Shown here one piece after another: positions 1 through 10,359 of a stretch of 64,000 bases of DNA; position 1 is the first letter of the stretch, and every line of letters starts with the position of its first letter. The translations under genes were made by a program, and so were the position numbers. The notes under the pieces are model-generated. The model saw only the letters and a program-made list of their open reading frames with translations, made no database searches and had not been told where the DNA came from. Source of the DNA: Bartonella schoenbuchensis R1 (lineage in GTDB: Bacteria; Pseudomonadota; Alphaproteobacteria; Rhizobiales; Rhizobiaceae). Location: positions 1,608,627 through 1,672,626 of the forward strand of contig NZ_CP019789.1 in NCBI RefSeq assembly GCF_002022685.1, in the 5' to 3' direction.

Positions 1-2957
1 TTAATGAAAATGGTCAAAAACACGCTGAAACCTTTGAAGCCATTTGGGCTAAAAATGCCGATGATGATGCCTTTAATGCCTTAACACAAACCGCTCAACT
101 TGATTGGCGTGAAATCGTTATTTTGCGCCATTATGGACGCTATCTCCAACAGGCTGGAATTCCTTATTCACAAAAACGTGTCGCTCAAACTTTAAATGCT
201 TATCCCGACATTACCAAAGATCTTTACGCTTTGTTTCATTTGAAGTTTCATCCAAGCCACCAAGAAAAAGAACGCCAAAATAACGAACAAATCATTCAAC
301 AGCGTATTGAAGAAAAATTGCAGATGGTCCCCAATTTGGATGATGACCTCATTTTACGCCGCTATCGCAATCTCATTGCTGCAAGCTTACGGACCAATGC
401 TTTTGTTCCCCTTCCAAATGGTAACCCACGGCGTATTTTGGCAACCAAGCTAGACCCACGCCAAATTGAAGGTTTACCTGAACCACGCCCTTATCGAGAA
501 ATTTTTGTTTACGGACCAGAAGTAGAAGGGGTCCATTTACGCTTTGGTTCTATTGCTCGTGGTGGTATTCGTTGGTCAGACCGCGCATTAGATTACCGTA
601 CTGAAGTATTAGATTTAGTCAAAGCCCAACAGGTTAAAAATGCCGTTATTGTCCCTGTGGGTGCAAAAGGTGGCTTCTATCCCCACCACCTTCCCCAAAC
701 CAACGACCGCGCTGTGGTAGCAGAAGCAGCCAGACAAGCCTATATTGACTATATCACAGCTTTGCTTTCCATTACTGATAATTTCGTCAATGGCAAAATA
801 AGTGCCCCCAAAAATGTGATTCGCCATGATGGTGACGATCCTTATTTTGTTGTTGCTGCAGACAAAGGCACAGCAACTTTTTCCGATACTGCAAACGCAA
901 TCAGCCAAGCAGATAACTTTTGGCTTGATGATGCTTTTGCTTCTGGAGGATCAGCAGGTTATGACCACAAAGTCATTGGAATCACGGCTAAAGGCGCGTG
1001 GGAAGCTGTTAAAAGACATTTTAGGGAATTGTTTGATCATGACATTCAAACAACCCCCTTTAGTTGTGTCGGCGTTGGCGACATGTCAGGGGATGTCTTT
1101 GGTAATGGAATGTTACTGTCCAAACAAACAAAACTTATCGCAGCTTTCGATCACCGCGATATTTTCATTGATCCACAACCCAATATAGCTGAAAGTTATG
1201 CAGAGCGTATGCGTCTGTTTCAACTTCCCCGCTCAAGTTGGCAAGATTATGACAAAGCAAAATTGTCAAAAGGTGGTGGTATCTTTTCACGAGCAGCCAA
1301 AACCATTACTCTTTCCCCTGAAGCTGCACAAGCCATTGGTTTTGAAAAACAAACAGGAACACCCTTTGAAATTATTTCAGCCATTTTAAAAGCTCCTGTT
1401 GATCTTTTATGGTTTGGTGGCATTGGTACCTACATACGTGCAATAACAGAAACCGATGCTCAAGTGGGCGATCGTGCTAATGACGCACTTCGCATTACCG
1501 GCGAACAAATACGCGCCAAAGTCATTGGTGAGGGGGCCAATCTTGGTCTTACCCAACGTGGTCGTATTGAGTATGTCTTAAATGGTGGGCGGTGTAATAC
1601 CGATGCCATTGACAATTCCGCAGGGGTCAATTGTTCTGACCTTGAAGTGAATATCAAAATTGTTCTTGCATCAGCAATGCGTGCTCAAATGCTTACGCGT
1701 AAAGAACGTGATACACTTTTAAAACAAATGACACCACAAGTTGAACAATTAGTTCTACGCAACAATTATCTGCAAACTCTTGCCCTTTCTTTGGCTGAAA
1801 GTCGTGGCATTATTGACCTACCTTACCAAGCCCGCTTTATACATGATTTAGAACAGAAAAAGCTGCTTGATCGCAGGGTTGAAATTCTGCCTGATGATCA
1901 AACTTTGCGCCAAAGAATGGCCCAAGGTCAAAGTCTTACACGCCCAGAACTGGCTGTTATTTTGGCTTATGCTAAATTAACGTTGCAAGAAGAAATCATT
2001 AACAATTCCATTGTTGACAATCATTATTTTGATACAACCTTGTTAAACTATTTTCCAACTCAACTCCAAAAAAGCTTTAAAAACGAAATTATCAACCACC
2101 AATTGCGTCGTGATATTATTGCCACGCTCATTGCCAATGATATTGTTAATCGTGGAGGGCCTACTTTTGTTAGTCGCCTGCAAGATAAAACAGGACAAAA
2201 GGTTGAAAATATTATTCGTGTTTTCATTGCTATTCGTGATGGATTTGAAATTCCTCAGCTTTCTGATCAAATTGATAATCTTGACAATAAAATATCCGGT
2301 GTTGTTCAAAATAAATTTTATGCAGCAATTACCTCAATGCTTTTTGAAACAACCAATTGGGGATTGCTCAATATCGATTTATCTGTATCACTAGAAGAAC
2401 TTGTGACAACAATTCAACAAGCGCGTAAAGCCATTGAAAAACAGCTTACGCACTCCAACAATGAAGATATACATGAAAAAATTGCAGAAAAAGTAGCATT
2501 ATATAGTGAAGAAGTAATACCAAATACTTTAGCTAAACAATTAGCTCTTCTTGAGGCTGCCCCAATGATTTGTGATATTTCTTTAATCGCAAAACAAAGC
2601 CAAAGTGATCTTACGAAAGCTGCAAAAATCTATTTTTCATTGACTCAGATTATTCGCATAAACCGCATTAATGACGCCAGTCAAACAATTCCTGTTCTTG
2701 ATTATTATGATGGTATGGTCTTAAGCCAAGCTAAAGAAAATATTGCTGAAAACGTGCGGCAAATTGTTATAAAAATCTTAAAAAACTATGGTGATAAAAA
2801 TGATCCACTTGCAGCATGGGTCAAAACAGAAGAAGATCAAATTTGCAATGTAACAAACCGAATTGGTGCTCTCATTGAAAGTGATCTCAATATTTCTCGC
2901 TTTACCTTTGCAGCTAACATGATTGCACAACTCAAAAACACCGCTTTTCAAACTTAA
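1..2957 (+). CDS. gdhB: NAD-specific glutamate dehydrogenase, large type (5' end outside the window)
   Basis: Converts L-glutamate to 2-oxoglutarate with NAD, feeding amino-acid carbon into the TCA cycle, whose genes lie at 40-49 kb. The frame is open from base 3, so the gene starts upstream; about 985 C-terminal residues are visible against roughly 1,600 for the family. Seen motifs: GGIRWSDR, VPVGAKGGFYP with the conserved lysine region, GVGDMSGDVFGNGML, and VIGEGANLGLTQRGR followed by an asparagine/cysteine-rich stretch (NGGRCNTDAIDNSAGVN). These mark the dehydrogenase core, followed by the helical C-terminal domain of this family. No frameshift is seen. The stop codon lies within a hairpin. 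Family assignment is firm; the symbol follows common alphaproteobacterial usage. Confidence 0.93.
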   Translation, partial: NENGQKHAETFEAIWAKNADDDAFNALTQTAQLDWREIVILRHYGRYLQQAGIPYSQKRVAQTLNAYPDITKDLYALFHLKFHPSHQEKERQNNEQIIQQRIEEKLQMVPNLDDDLILRRYRNLIAASLRTNAFVPLPNGNPRRILATKLDPRQIEGLPEPRPYREIFVYGPEVEGVHLRFGSIARGGIRWSDRALDYRTEVLDLVKAQQVKNAVIVPVGAKGGFYPHHLPQTNDRAVVAEAARQAYIDYITALLSITDNFVNGKISAPKNVIRHDGDDPYFVVAADKGTATFSDTANAISQADNFWLDDAFASGGSAGYDHKVIGITAKGAWEAVKRHFRELFDHDIQTTPFSCVGVGDMSGDVFGNGMLLSKQTKLIAAFDHRDIFIDPQPNIAESYAERMRLFQLPRSSWQDYDKAKLSKGGGIFSRAAKTITLSPEAAQAIGFEKQTGTPFEIISAILKAPVDLLWFGGIGTYIRAITETDAQVGDRANDALRITGEQIRAKVIGEGANLGLTQRGRIEYVLNGGRCNTDAIDNSAGVNCSDLEVNIKIVLASAMRAQMLTRKERDTLLKQMTPQVEQLVLRNNYLQTLALSLAESRGIIDLPYQARFIHDLEQKKLLDRRVEILPDDQTLRQRMAQGQSLTRPELAVILAYAKLTLQEEIINNSIVDNHYFDTTLLNYFPTQLQKSFKNEIINHQLRRDIIATLIANDIVNRGGPTFVSRLQDKTGQKVENIIRVFIAIRDGFEIPQLSDQIDNLDNKISGVVQNKFYAAITSMLFETTNWGLLNIDLSVSLEELVTTIQQARKAIEKQLTHSNNEDIHEKIAEKVALYSEEVIPNTLAKQLALLEAAPMICDISLIAKQSQSDLTKAAKIYFSLTQIIRINRINDASQTIPVLDYYDGMVLSQAKENIAENVRQIVIKILKNYGDKNDPLAAWVKTEEDQICNVTNRIGALIESDLNISRFTFAANMIAQLKNTAFQT

Positions 2958-2965
2958 AGCGGTGT
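2938..2965 (+). terminator. Hairpin overlapping the gdhB stop codon
   Basis: A perfect 10-bp inverted repeat (ACACCGCTTT and AAAGCGGTGT) with an 8-nt loop overlaps the TAA stop at 2955-2957. No T-tract follows, so it is a terminator-like or mRNA-stabilising 3' hairpin rather than a canonical intrinsic terminator. Confidence 0.45.
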
Positions 2966-3796
2966 GCAAAGCAGCCAAGCTGAAAACACAGTTTTACTCA
3001 CTCTTACGTGACCTATAACAATGACAATAAGCTGGCTGCTTGCAACTCTTCGAGCTATCTAAAAAATAAAGCTTAAAAAACGGGCTTTGTGTACAAGAAA
3101 ACAAACTACTTACACAGTAGAGAAGGATTTTGCATGCAAAAAAACAGAAATTTAAATTTTGCGTGTCAAATATCCTTAATTATCAAAAGAAAGAAGCCAT
3201 TTACACCAGATACTCCATCTGTATGAAAATTAATCGGCTATACTGAAAAAACATCTCTTCTCTACAAATACCGTTTCCAATCAATTCTATCATCTACTAT
3301 CGCATCTGCTTTTAAGAAATGAGGCATATCATTGAAACTTCACTCATAAAGCCCTATCAACTTTGAGAAGATCAACAAAATAAGAATGTCGTAAAAATAG
3401 AAAATCAAAAGAAACATACCCTAATAAATTATTGCCCTCACGCTTAATTTAAAATACTATTATTATACTTTTTAGACCCAATAGATGCAAAATCCTGTTA
3501 TCAGCATCACTTAAAAAATATCTAAATTTCAAAATTTCCCCCTATTGTCTTGCGCACAGATATTTCTTTAAACCTCTGATTTTTAAAAACAATGAAACGG
3601 TAGCAATTTTCCAAGCCCTTCAACTATAAGTCTACTCTCCCTTTCCCTTCCTCATGAAAAGCCTGTTTTGAAGAGCAAAATGTGCCAATATAGCATCAAA
3701 AGCCCTTATTTTGATATCCATAATAGAATACCAACGAAACGAAAATTTTCTTTTTCAAAGATCATTATTCAAAATAAACATAATTTTTAAATTTAT
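2966..3796. other. Long non-coding spacer
   Basis: About 830 bp without a credible gene. Near the start an imperfect inverted repeat is visible (GCAAAGCAGCCAAGCT near 2966-2981 against AGCTGGCTGCTTGC near 3032-3045). Nothing else recognisable was found. Long AT-rich spacers of this kind fit the low coding density of Bartonella. Confidence 0.5.
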
Positions 3797-4531
3797 TTAA
3801 GTGGCAGCAACACCAAAAATTTGTTGCAATGCATTTTTAAACCACTGGCGCAAAGCTTTGTCATACATTAAACGCCCTTGTAAATGTGCATAGGCAGGTT
3901 GGGCACCTTTTTTAGTCAATTTTTTAGCTGAACGCACCACCCAATGCTGCATCATAGCCCGTGTTAATTCAGCATGAAACTGCAAACCCCACGCATTATT
4001 TCCATAACGAAAAGCTTGTACAGGGTATGTTTGACCACTTGCTAAAAGAACTGCCTCTTTAGGTAAATCATAAATACCTTCATCATGAAAATGATAAACC
4101 ATTTCAGGCCAATCCATAATCGCTCTACCTTGAGGTGTTGCTTCTAGTGGATACCAACCAACTTCAACAATTTTGTCACTTCTCGCACAAACACGCCCAC
4201 CAAGATTTTGCGCTAACATTTGTGCTCCAAGACAAATACCTAAAAAAGGTTTATTTTCTTTCATGGATAAAGAAATCCAATTAATTTCTTCACGAATATA
4301 CGCTTCCCTGTCATTGACACTCATCGGGCCACCTAAAATGACAACACCTGCGTAATGTTCCAATGTATCGGGAAGCTTTTGTCCTGCAATAGGGCAATAA
4401 GTATCAAGAACAAAACCGTTTTGTTGCAGAAATTGTCCCAAGCGGCCAATGCATGGAGATTGACGATGTAAAACCACTGCAATTCTTGGTTTTCTATTTG
4501 TTTGTTTTTTGCCAAGATACATTTTTGCCAA
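3797..4531 (-). CDS. Class I glutamine amidotransferase (GuaA-N-like), stand-alone
   Basis: A single-domain type 1 glutamine amidotransferase of 244 residues. The nucleophile elbow GICLGAQ places the cysteine at residue 100, and LQFHAE supplies the catalytic His186 and Glu188, so the triad is complete. LGGPMSVND near residue 66 is also typical of the family. There is no synthetase domain, so the acceptor of the released ammonia is unknown; similar stand-alone proteins are often labelled GMP synthase-like, but that role cannot be read from the sequence. It lies alone between two spacers and points the same way as the hemY cluster, 114 bp downstream of it. Confidence 0.88.
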   Translation of the reverse strand: MAKMYLGKKQTNRKPRIAVVLHRQSPCIGRLGQFLQQNGFVLDTYCPIAGQKLPDTLEHYAGVVILGGPMSVNDREAYIREEINWISLSMKENKPFLGICLGAQMLAQNLGGRVCARSDKIVEVGWYPLEATPQGRAIMDWPEMVYHFHDEGIYDLPKEAVLLASGQTYPVQAFRYGNNAWGLQFHAELTRAMMQHWVVRSAKKLTKKGAQPAYAHLQGRLMYDKALRQWFKNALQQIFGVAAT

Positions 4532-4645
4532 AAAATTTCTTTTTAGTTATTATTGCAGCAATATAGTTTAACTACGCGCTTCCAAAGAACAAGAAAATAA
4601 TTTCTTGTCAACAAAGTTTACTCTAAATTTTTCTCTTTAAAATAT

Positions 4646-6189
4646 TTAAAATAATTGAAATTTCTTTTTTGATGCAGAAACCTTTTTTTTCGTTGTTTTA
4701 ACGTTTGAGTCATCAACATCTAAATGGATCTGATTGAGTGTTTCTTCATCCTGCTTGTTTGTGTAAACCTCAAAGGGGCTGTCACTTTCTTTAGGTGGAC
4801 ATTTGCTTAAGAGATTATCCTTAAAAGCTATTTCAGTAACATTTTGTTTGTCTTCTTTTTTCAGTACAATGTCATCAGCTTCTAATGTCAAAGGAAACCG
4901 ACGAGGAGGTGCTTTCCATTCAAAACAGCCCAATCGCCCACTTATTGGAGAAACCGCTGACCAAGAAGAAAAAAGAGTATTATCACAAATCCATGTTGGA
5001 TCACGTTCTGCATTGCGTGCTAAAGAGAGCCACTGATGCACTAACCCCTGATCATTTCCTTGTACCTCTTCAATATCTGCTAACAACAAATACACACTTT
5101 CACGGGGTGATAATTTAGTGCTTTTTTTGCTTGTTCTCTTGCTAACGTTAACTCACCTGCATCTAAAGCAGCTTTAGCAATAAGAAAGGCTGATTCAAAA
5201 GTGTTTTTATTATAAGAAGCCAGTTTTTTAGCTTTTTTCAAACGTCCAACAGCTCTTTCTTCTCTGCCAAGATAAAGTGCTCCAAAATCAGGATGAGGAT
5301 CCTTCTTCCAAGCCTCAATGATTATTTTATCAGCCTTGCGGGTTTCATTTAATTTATAAAGAATACCAGCTGTTATAACCGTTATCGGTCCAAAATCAGG
5401 TACCAACTTATGTGCTTTTAAAATAGCGCTACGTGCTTTTACAGGATGGATTTTAAAGACATGAAGCGCCTTTCCACTCAATAACAGAGCATGGGTATGA
5501 TTGCGCTCTGCAGTCAAACGGGCAGAGCGTGGTAAAGCTTTTTGCACTTTTTCAAAAACATCCAGTGCTTCATCCCATTGCCCCTCAGCACTCAATCGAT
5601 CAAGCACAGCCTGATGAGCCCACACAAGTGATGGTGATAAAGTAAACGCCTCTTGTGCATAGTGCTGTGCTGCTTCATAAGTTTTCGTATCCATAGCCTC
5701 ACGAAACAAACCATAAAGCCCAGCAAGTTTTGTTGATTTCTTTTGTCTCATCTCCTCATAGAGGTGAATGGCGCGAATAGAATCTTTTTGCAAAACCAGA
5801 GTTTGAGCTTGTAAAAGTTTTATTAACGGTTCACAATTTTCTTCAAGATACTTTAACGCCCGTGTCTCCATTTTTTGTGCTGTTAGATGGTCACCAATAA
5901 AGGCTGCAAGAAGGCCTTGTGAAAGGGCTTCACGACCACGTCTTTGACGGCGTGTATAAAAATAATTGTAAAAAGCCCCAGGTGCAAAACAAACAACATA
6001 CAAAAGTCCCCATAAAATCCCCAAAAATACAATAAATGTACTTAAAAAAGCTAACAATGAAATAGATAATCGCGTGTGCATAAATGTTATGGTCACAACA
6101 CTATTATGACTAGCAACCCACCCAAAAGCTGCACCAAGAACACAAACAACAAAAATATAAATAAAAACACGTATCATTCTTGGCCCCAT
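4646..6189 (-). CDS. hemY: HemY-like TPR membrane protein (one-base frameshift)
   Basis: HemY_N/TPR inner-membrane protein of the type linked to late haem synthesis. The first part (6189 down to about 5107) has two N-terminal membrane segments (IRVFIYIFVVCVLGAAF and LLAFLSTFIVFLGILWGL) and then helical TPR-type repeats. Just after ALNYHP the frame runs out in VKVCICC and stop. In the next frame RESVYLLLADIEEVQGNDQG continues to a stop at 4646. Adding one C to the four-base run at 5104-5107 (G on the plus strand) restores 514 codons without interruption. It starts one base after the stop of the upstream mitofilin-like gene (TAA-ATG), so the two are probably cotranscribed; MIRVF four codons in is an alternative start. 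Confidence 0.82.
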
Positions 6190-7376
6190 TTACATTTTTA
6201 TAGCCTTAGAAGATCCTTGTTGCACAAAAATCAGTAATTGCTGAAAAACACGTTGAACAGTTAAATGCCGTTTTAACTGCTGCATAAAATCTACCGAAAT
6301 ATCCTGAGCACTTTGGGGTAATGTTTGCCACTCTGCTAAAGCCTTTTCGTAATCTCCAACTTGAATGGCCATTTCCATCCGCGCTACAATCGCACCTACC
6401 GTCACACCTTCCACATTTCCAACTGGCCGTAAAACAAATAAACTTTTTATCCAGGCCCAAATGTGTGCAAAAAAACCAGCATCTGGTGCAACAATATTTT
6501 GTTGCCCAACAATCGTATCTGCAATACTAGAAAAATCAGCCGCAAGCTTAGCAGTGCTTGGAAGACCTGCATTTGCCGTTTCTTGCAAAAGATCAAGCCC
6601 AGAAACTGAAGGTGAAAAACGCTGTATTATTTCCAATTCATTGGCATAAGGTTCACCCCGATCGACTGCATTTTTAAAGCATTAATCGCCATTAAAAATT
6701 CAGGGTCTATTCCCCCTTTTGCATCACTCTTAGCAGCAATTTCTTCTCGTAGAGTGTCTATTTGTTGCTTTAATGCAGCAAAATCATTTGTATTGCCCTG
6801 CCCAGCTAATAAAGCTTCATGAATAGCGTGTGAGATTGCAACTAAATTTTGTATATTCTCTTCAAGAGCATTAACCTTTTTCTCTAAAGCCGCAAAAATT
6901 TCCTTACTTTCTTCTTGTGATGCCTCACCCCTTTGAAGAGACTTTTCACCTTGTGATGAAAAAATAGAAAAAGCCGTCTTTAATGCATCAAGTTCTTGGA
7001 TAATATGATGCAATTGCCGCGTTGTTTCTTCAGCTTGGCTTTTTGCAATTTCAGCAATCTGTAAAGCTTGCTCTCCCCTAATATGCTCGCTTCTCAAAAA
7101 AGGAGAAAGAAAACCCGCCCATTGCATTCCTATCCAAAAACTTAAGGTGATAAAACTGCCAACAACTATTAAAATCAATGAATGAAACCAAGCAATACCA
7201 GGTGCCTTCCTTTCTTTTGCTTTTTGTTTGCTTTGTGTTTCTTTTGTCATTGATTCTGCTGAGTTTTGTGTTTCTTGCTCTAAATCACAATCTATCACAT
7301 CACACTCAATTACAGGTGTTTTACGGTTAGTACCGGTATAATGTGGTTTTGCTCTGGGTTTTGAAAATTTTGCCAT
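6190..7376 (-). CDS. Mitofilin-like (COG4223) inner-membrane protein (one-base frameshift)
   Basis: In many alphaproteobacteria a mitofilin-related protein is encoded between hemD and hemY, and this gene sits directly upstream of hemY. Visible: a charged N-terminal tail, one membrane segment around SLILIVVGSFITLSFWIG, a long coiled coil (EEIFAALEKKVNALEENIQNL and following), then the C-terminal part with LPQSAQDISVDFMQQLKRHL. The frame breaks at the five-base A run at 6671-6675 (T on the plus strand). One extra A turns LKMQSIGVN into LKNAVDRGEPYANELEIIQRF, the expected family sequence, and gives 395 codons. I chose the start at 7376 (MAKFSKPR) because AAGAGA lies before it; 7400 is an upstream alternative. 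Its substrate or partner is not evident. Confidence 0.75.
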
Positions 7377-7663
7377 AAATGTCTCTTTTCTCCCGCTCAT
7401 TTTTATTATAAAATAACAAAATGAAAGAAACTTTAAAAAAGCTAAGCATTGATTGAATATCTCGCTTTTTAAGTATTTTTACTCAATTTTTCTTAACTCA
7501 CAAGCCAGATATTTCAATTAAACTAAATATTTTAATAGCCTATCTTTCCGCAAGTACACTTAATATTTTAGAGAAAAAGTCTTGGAAGTACATCAAAACT
7601 GATGTTTAAAAAAAATCCTTAAAAATTGTTGATTATAAACAGTAAATGCAACAACTCCAATGT

Positions 7664-7701
7664 GCAGTCACTTATTGTTAAAGCAGTCACTCATTATCAA
7701 A
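7664..7701. repeat. Two-copy tandem duplication, 19-bp unit
   Basis: GCAGTCACTTATTGTTAAA is followed directly by GCAGTCACTCATTATCAAA. Sixteen of 19 positions match and the three differences are transitions. Confidence 0.8.
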
Positions 7702-7803
7702 AAATTAAAAAACACATCAATTTTGGGATAAACAACATCAAGTGTGCTAAAAACCTAATTGTAAAAAACTTTCTAAGGTTTAACGCTGCCAACCTCTCAC
7801 ACT

Positions 7804-7835
7804 TACATCATATAGCTTGTACATCATATGGTTTG
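7804..7835. repeat. Two-copy tandem duplication, 16-bp unit
   Basis: TACATCATATAGCTTG is followed directly by TACATCATATGGTTTG; 14 of 16 positions match and both differences are transitions. Confidence 0.75.
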
Positions 7836-7981
7836 ACTACAAAAATTCCAAGAACTGGTTAGCGAACATGACTTACCACATTTTAAAATGCATCCTATAC
7901 TAAACATTCTATTTTTGTTGAATTTTCAAATGGAGCAATCCATCACTGACGACACCCCATAGACCATATCCAGATGCATTG

Positions 7982-8021
7982 TCTCTCATATACCTTATAT
8001 TTCTCTCATACACCTTATATT
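7982..8021. repeat. Two-copy tandem duplication, 20-bp unit
   Basis: Two adjacent 20-bp copies beginning TCTCTCATA and ending CCTTATATT differ by one T/C transition (19 of 20 identical). It lies about 80 bp upstream of the tsaD start. Confidence 0.85.
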
Positions 8022-8099
8022 TTAACAGAACTCTTTGCATCCCTCTTGATCCGTGATACCCACTACATGAAAAATCTTTCAACATAAGGTTATCCTGCA

Positions 8100-9193
8100 A
8101 TGCGTCTATTGGGAATAGAAACAAGCTGTGATGAAACTGCTGCTGCTATTATTGAGCACAACAGTAATGGAAAAAGTCGTATTCTTTCCAATATCGTTTG
8201 GAGCCAAATTGAACATCACGCACCTTATGGTGGCGTTGTTCCCGAAATTGCTGCGCGTGCTCATGTTGAAATTCTTGATAGCTTGATTCTTAAAGCGCTT
8301 ACACAAGCTAATATAAAGTTGAAAGATATTGATGCTATTGCAGCCACAAGTGGCCCTGGTCTGATTGGGGGCTTTTAGTGGGACTTATGAGTGCAAAAGC
8401 ATTAGCTCTTGCTACCGGAAAACCTTTTATTGCTGTCAATCATCTAGAAGGGCACGCTTTAACAGCACTCATGACTCATGATATAAATTTTCCCTATTTA
8501 TTGCTCCTAGTCTCAGGCGGTCATACACAAACCATTCTTGTCCACGGGATAGGAAATTACCAACGCTTAGGAACAACCATTGATGATGCCTTGGGAGAAG
8601 CCTTTGATAAAACTGCAAATCTTTTAGGTCTTCCTTACCCTGGTGGTCCAGCTCTTGAAAAAGCCGCGCTATTAGGAGATAAAAATCGCATCTCTCTCCC
8701 ACGACCTTTAAAAGGTGAAAAACGGTTAGATTTTTCTTTTTCCGGTCTAAAAACTGCTGTTCGCAAAGCCGCAACAACAATGGCTCCTTTAACACAGCGC
8801 GATATTGCTGACATCGCTGCAAGTTTTCAAGCAGCAGTCATTGATACATTGCAAGATCGTGTTAGTTTAGCTTTGCAATATTTTACCCACCACTATCCTC
8901 TTTCTCATCAGAAAGAATGCCGCCCCCCTGCCTTGGTTGTTGCAGGTGGAGTATCAGCCAATCAAGCCATTCGTTTAAGCTTGCAAGAGCTGGCTTGCCA
9001 ACATGGTTTTGAATTTATTGCTCCCCCCCCTTCTTTGTGCACAGACAATGCTGCAATGATTGCTTTTGCCGGTGCAAAACGCATAGAACAGGGGCAAACA
9101 AGCCCTCTTGATATTGCCCCTCGCTCACGCTGGCCGTTGGATGAAAAAGCACCCCCCTTAATCGGTACAGGACGGAGAGGAGCAAAAGTTTGA
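8100..9193 (+). CDS. tsaD: tRNA N6-adenosine threonylcarbamoyltransferase TsaD (one-base frameshift)
   Basis: Transfers threonylcarbamoyl to A37 of ANN-decoding tRNAs, an essential step in nearly all bacteria. The first part reads [15 protein letters not shown] at the N-terminus with metal-site histidines in [17 protein letters not shown], and stops after SGPGLIGGF. The continuation [31 protein letters not shown] and LLVSGGHTQ follows one base out of frame. Adding one T to the run at 8373-8376 gives GGFLVGLM and a 364-codon gene, the usual length. Because the gene is essential and everything else is intact, the lesion is probably a read error. MtaB at 52.2 kb modifies the same base further. 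No gpsA follows, unlike in many relatives. Confidence 0.88.
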
Positions 9194-9302
9194 GAATATA
9201 ATCCCTATGGCTAAAATCTTTCCAACACTTATTTATAAAATTAAACGCAAAAACAAAACACAGTGCATACAAAAAAACACAGTTCATAAAAAGGGAGGCT
9301 AA

Positions 9303-9737
9303 ATGGCTTATTGGCTTTTTAAATCTGAACCTCAAAAATGGTCGTGGGCCATGCAAAAGCAAAAAGGCGCACACGGCGAACAATGGGATGGTGTACGCAA
9401 CTATCAAGCGCGCAATAATATGCGTGCCATGAAATATGGTGATAAAGGATTCTTCTATCATTCCAACAAAGGGTTAGAAATAGTAGGCATTGTAGAAGTA
9501 TGTGCACAAGCACATCCTGATTCGACAACTTCTGATCCACGCTGGGAATGTGTAGATATTCGTGCCCTTTGTGATATGCCAAATCCTGTTTCATTAAAAC
9601 AAATCAAAGCTAATCCAAAATTAAAAAACATGGCACTGGTTAAAACCATGCGCTTATCAGTACAACCTGTCACAGAAGATGAGTGGAAAGAAGTTTGCTC
9701 TATGGGTGGGCTTAAACCAGAAATGCTTTTAACCTAA
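9303..9737 (+). CDS. EVE (PUA-like) domain protein
   Basis: A 144-residue single-domain protein. It opens with MAYWLFKSEPQKWSW and carries the family signature WDGVRNYQARNNMRAMKYGD and FYHSNKGLEIVGIVEV. EVE domains bind modified bases in nucleic acids; the physiological target of these small stand-alone bacterial versions is largely unknown. GGGAGG lies a few bases before the start, a strong ribosome-binding site. Its 3' end overlaps the convergent L,D-transpeptidase gene by 9 nt. Confidence 0.9.
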   Translation: MAYWLFKSEPQKWSWAMQKQKGAHGEQWDGVRNYQARNNMRAMKYGDKGFFYHSNKGLEIVGIVEVCAQAHPDSTTSDPRWECVDIRALCDMPNPVSLKQIKANPKLKNMALVKTMRLSVQPVTEDEWKEVCSMGGLKPEMLLT

Positions 9738-10292
9738 AACAACAATTCTTGTCCGCCAATTAATATAGGGTAAGAGACGTTCCATATCACGGCGGGAAAG
9801 TGCAATACATCCTTCTGTTGGGGCATAATTGTCCCGTGCTAAATGCATAAAAATAGCGCTTCCTCTTTCCATTTTACGCTGTGTGCTATTCCAATCTAGA
9901 ATAAGGCCAATCGCGTAAAGGCCATCTTCACGGTGCATTTTTTCAGCACTTTTAGGGTAAGGAAGGTGAACCAAACGATTATAATTAGCATCACCACTAG
10001 CATCACACCAACCATCTTGTGCGCGAATACGATGAAAAGGCAAAACTGAACGTGGAAAAGGACGATAAAAATTATCGCGAAATCCTCCTAAACAACGCAT
10101 ATTTGCCAAAGGCGTAGCACCATCACCTTCGCGCTTATAAGGGGAAATACCGCCTCGCCCTAAAGCACAAAAAAAACGATGCTGACCAGCACAAAGAATA
10201 CCCCGTGTATGGACACCTGCTTGTCGACGGATGACCATAAAACCAACAAAAGTTTGTTTTTTATAGCATTTCTTTTTTAATTCTACTTGCAT
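9729..10292 (-). CDS. L,D-transpeptidase (YkuD) family protein, short cytosolic-looking form
   Basis: YkuD-fold proteins cross-link or cleave peptidoglycan stem peptides. Here the catalytic stretch is IFMHLARDNYAPTEGCIALSRRD, with the histidine and cysteine in place (EGCIAL in place of the common SHGCIRL). CALGRGGISPYKREGDGATP near residue 43 is the typical YkuD N-terminal strand pattern. I see no signal peptide, so export is unclear. The start is uncertain: M19 (10238) is possible, as neither start has a good ribosome-binding site. It diverges from the response regulator across 67 bp. Confidence 0.82.
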   Translation of the reverse strand: MQVELKKKCYKKQTFVGFMVIRRQAGVHTRGILCAGQHRFFCALGRGGISPYKREGDGATPLANMRCLGGFRDNFYRPFPRSVLPFHRIRAQDGWCDASGDANYNRLVHLPYPKSAEKMHREDGLYAIGLILDWNSTQRKMERGSAIFMHLARDNYAPTEGCIALSRRDMERLLPYINWRTRIVVLG

Positions 10293-10359
10293 AAGATTTT
10301 ATTTTCATGAAACTACTTTCCACAAAGTATAGCGCACATAGGCTTTATAAGGAAAAAAA

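Larger units (their letters stand above)
7401..8099. other. Spacer between hemY cluster and tsaD; no hemC or hemD remnant seen
   Basis: Roughly 700 bp between divergent genes. In related alphaproteobacteria hemC and hemD lie here; I could read no recognisable piece of either in any frame. Two short open frames (7626-7862 plus, 7909-8124 minus) look like chance. The region holds three two-copy tandem duplications, at 7664-7701, 7804-7835 and 7982-8021, and must contain the promoters for both directions. Confidence 0.5.

Noticed and set aside
4646..6189. Programmed frameshifting as the explanation for the split genes
   Set aside because: The break sites are simple G, T or A runs without a common slippery heptamer or downstream pseudoknot, and the affected genes have no known history of recoding.
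7909..8124. Minus-strand open frame of 71 codons upstream of tsaD as a hemC remnant
   Set aside because: Its residues contain none of the hydroxymethylbilane synthase motifs, and half of it is translation of the 20-bp tandem duplication.
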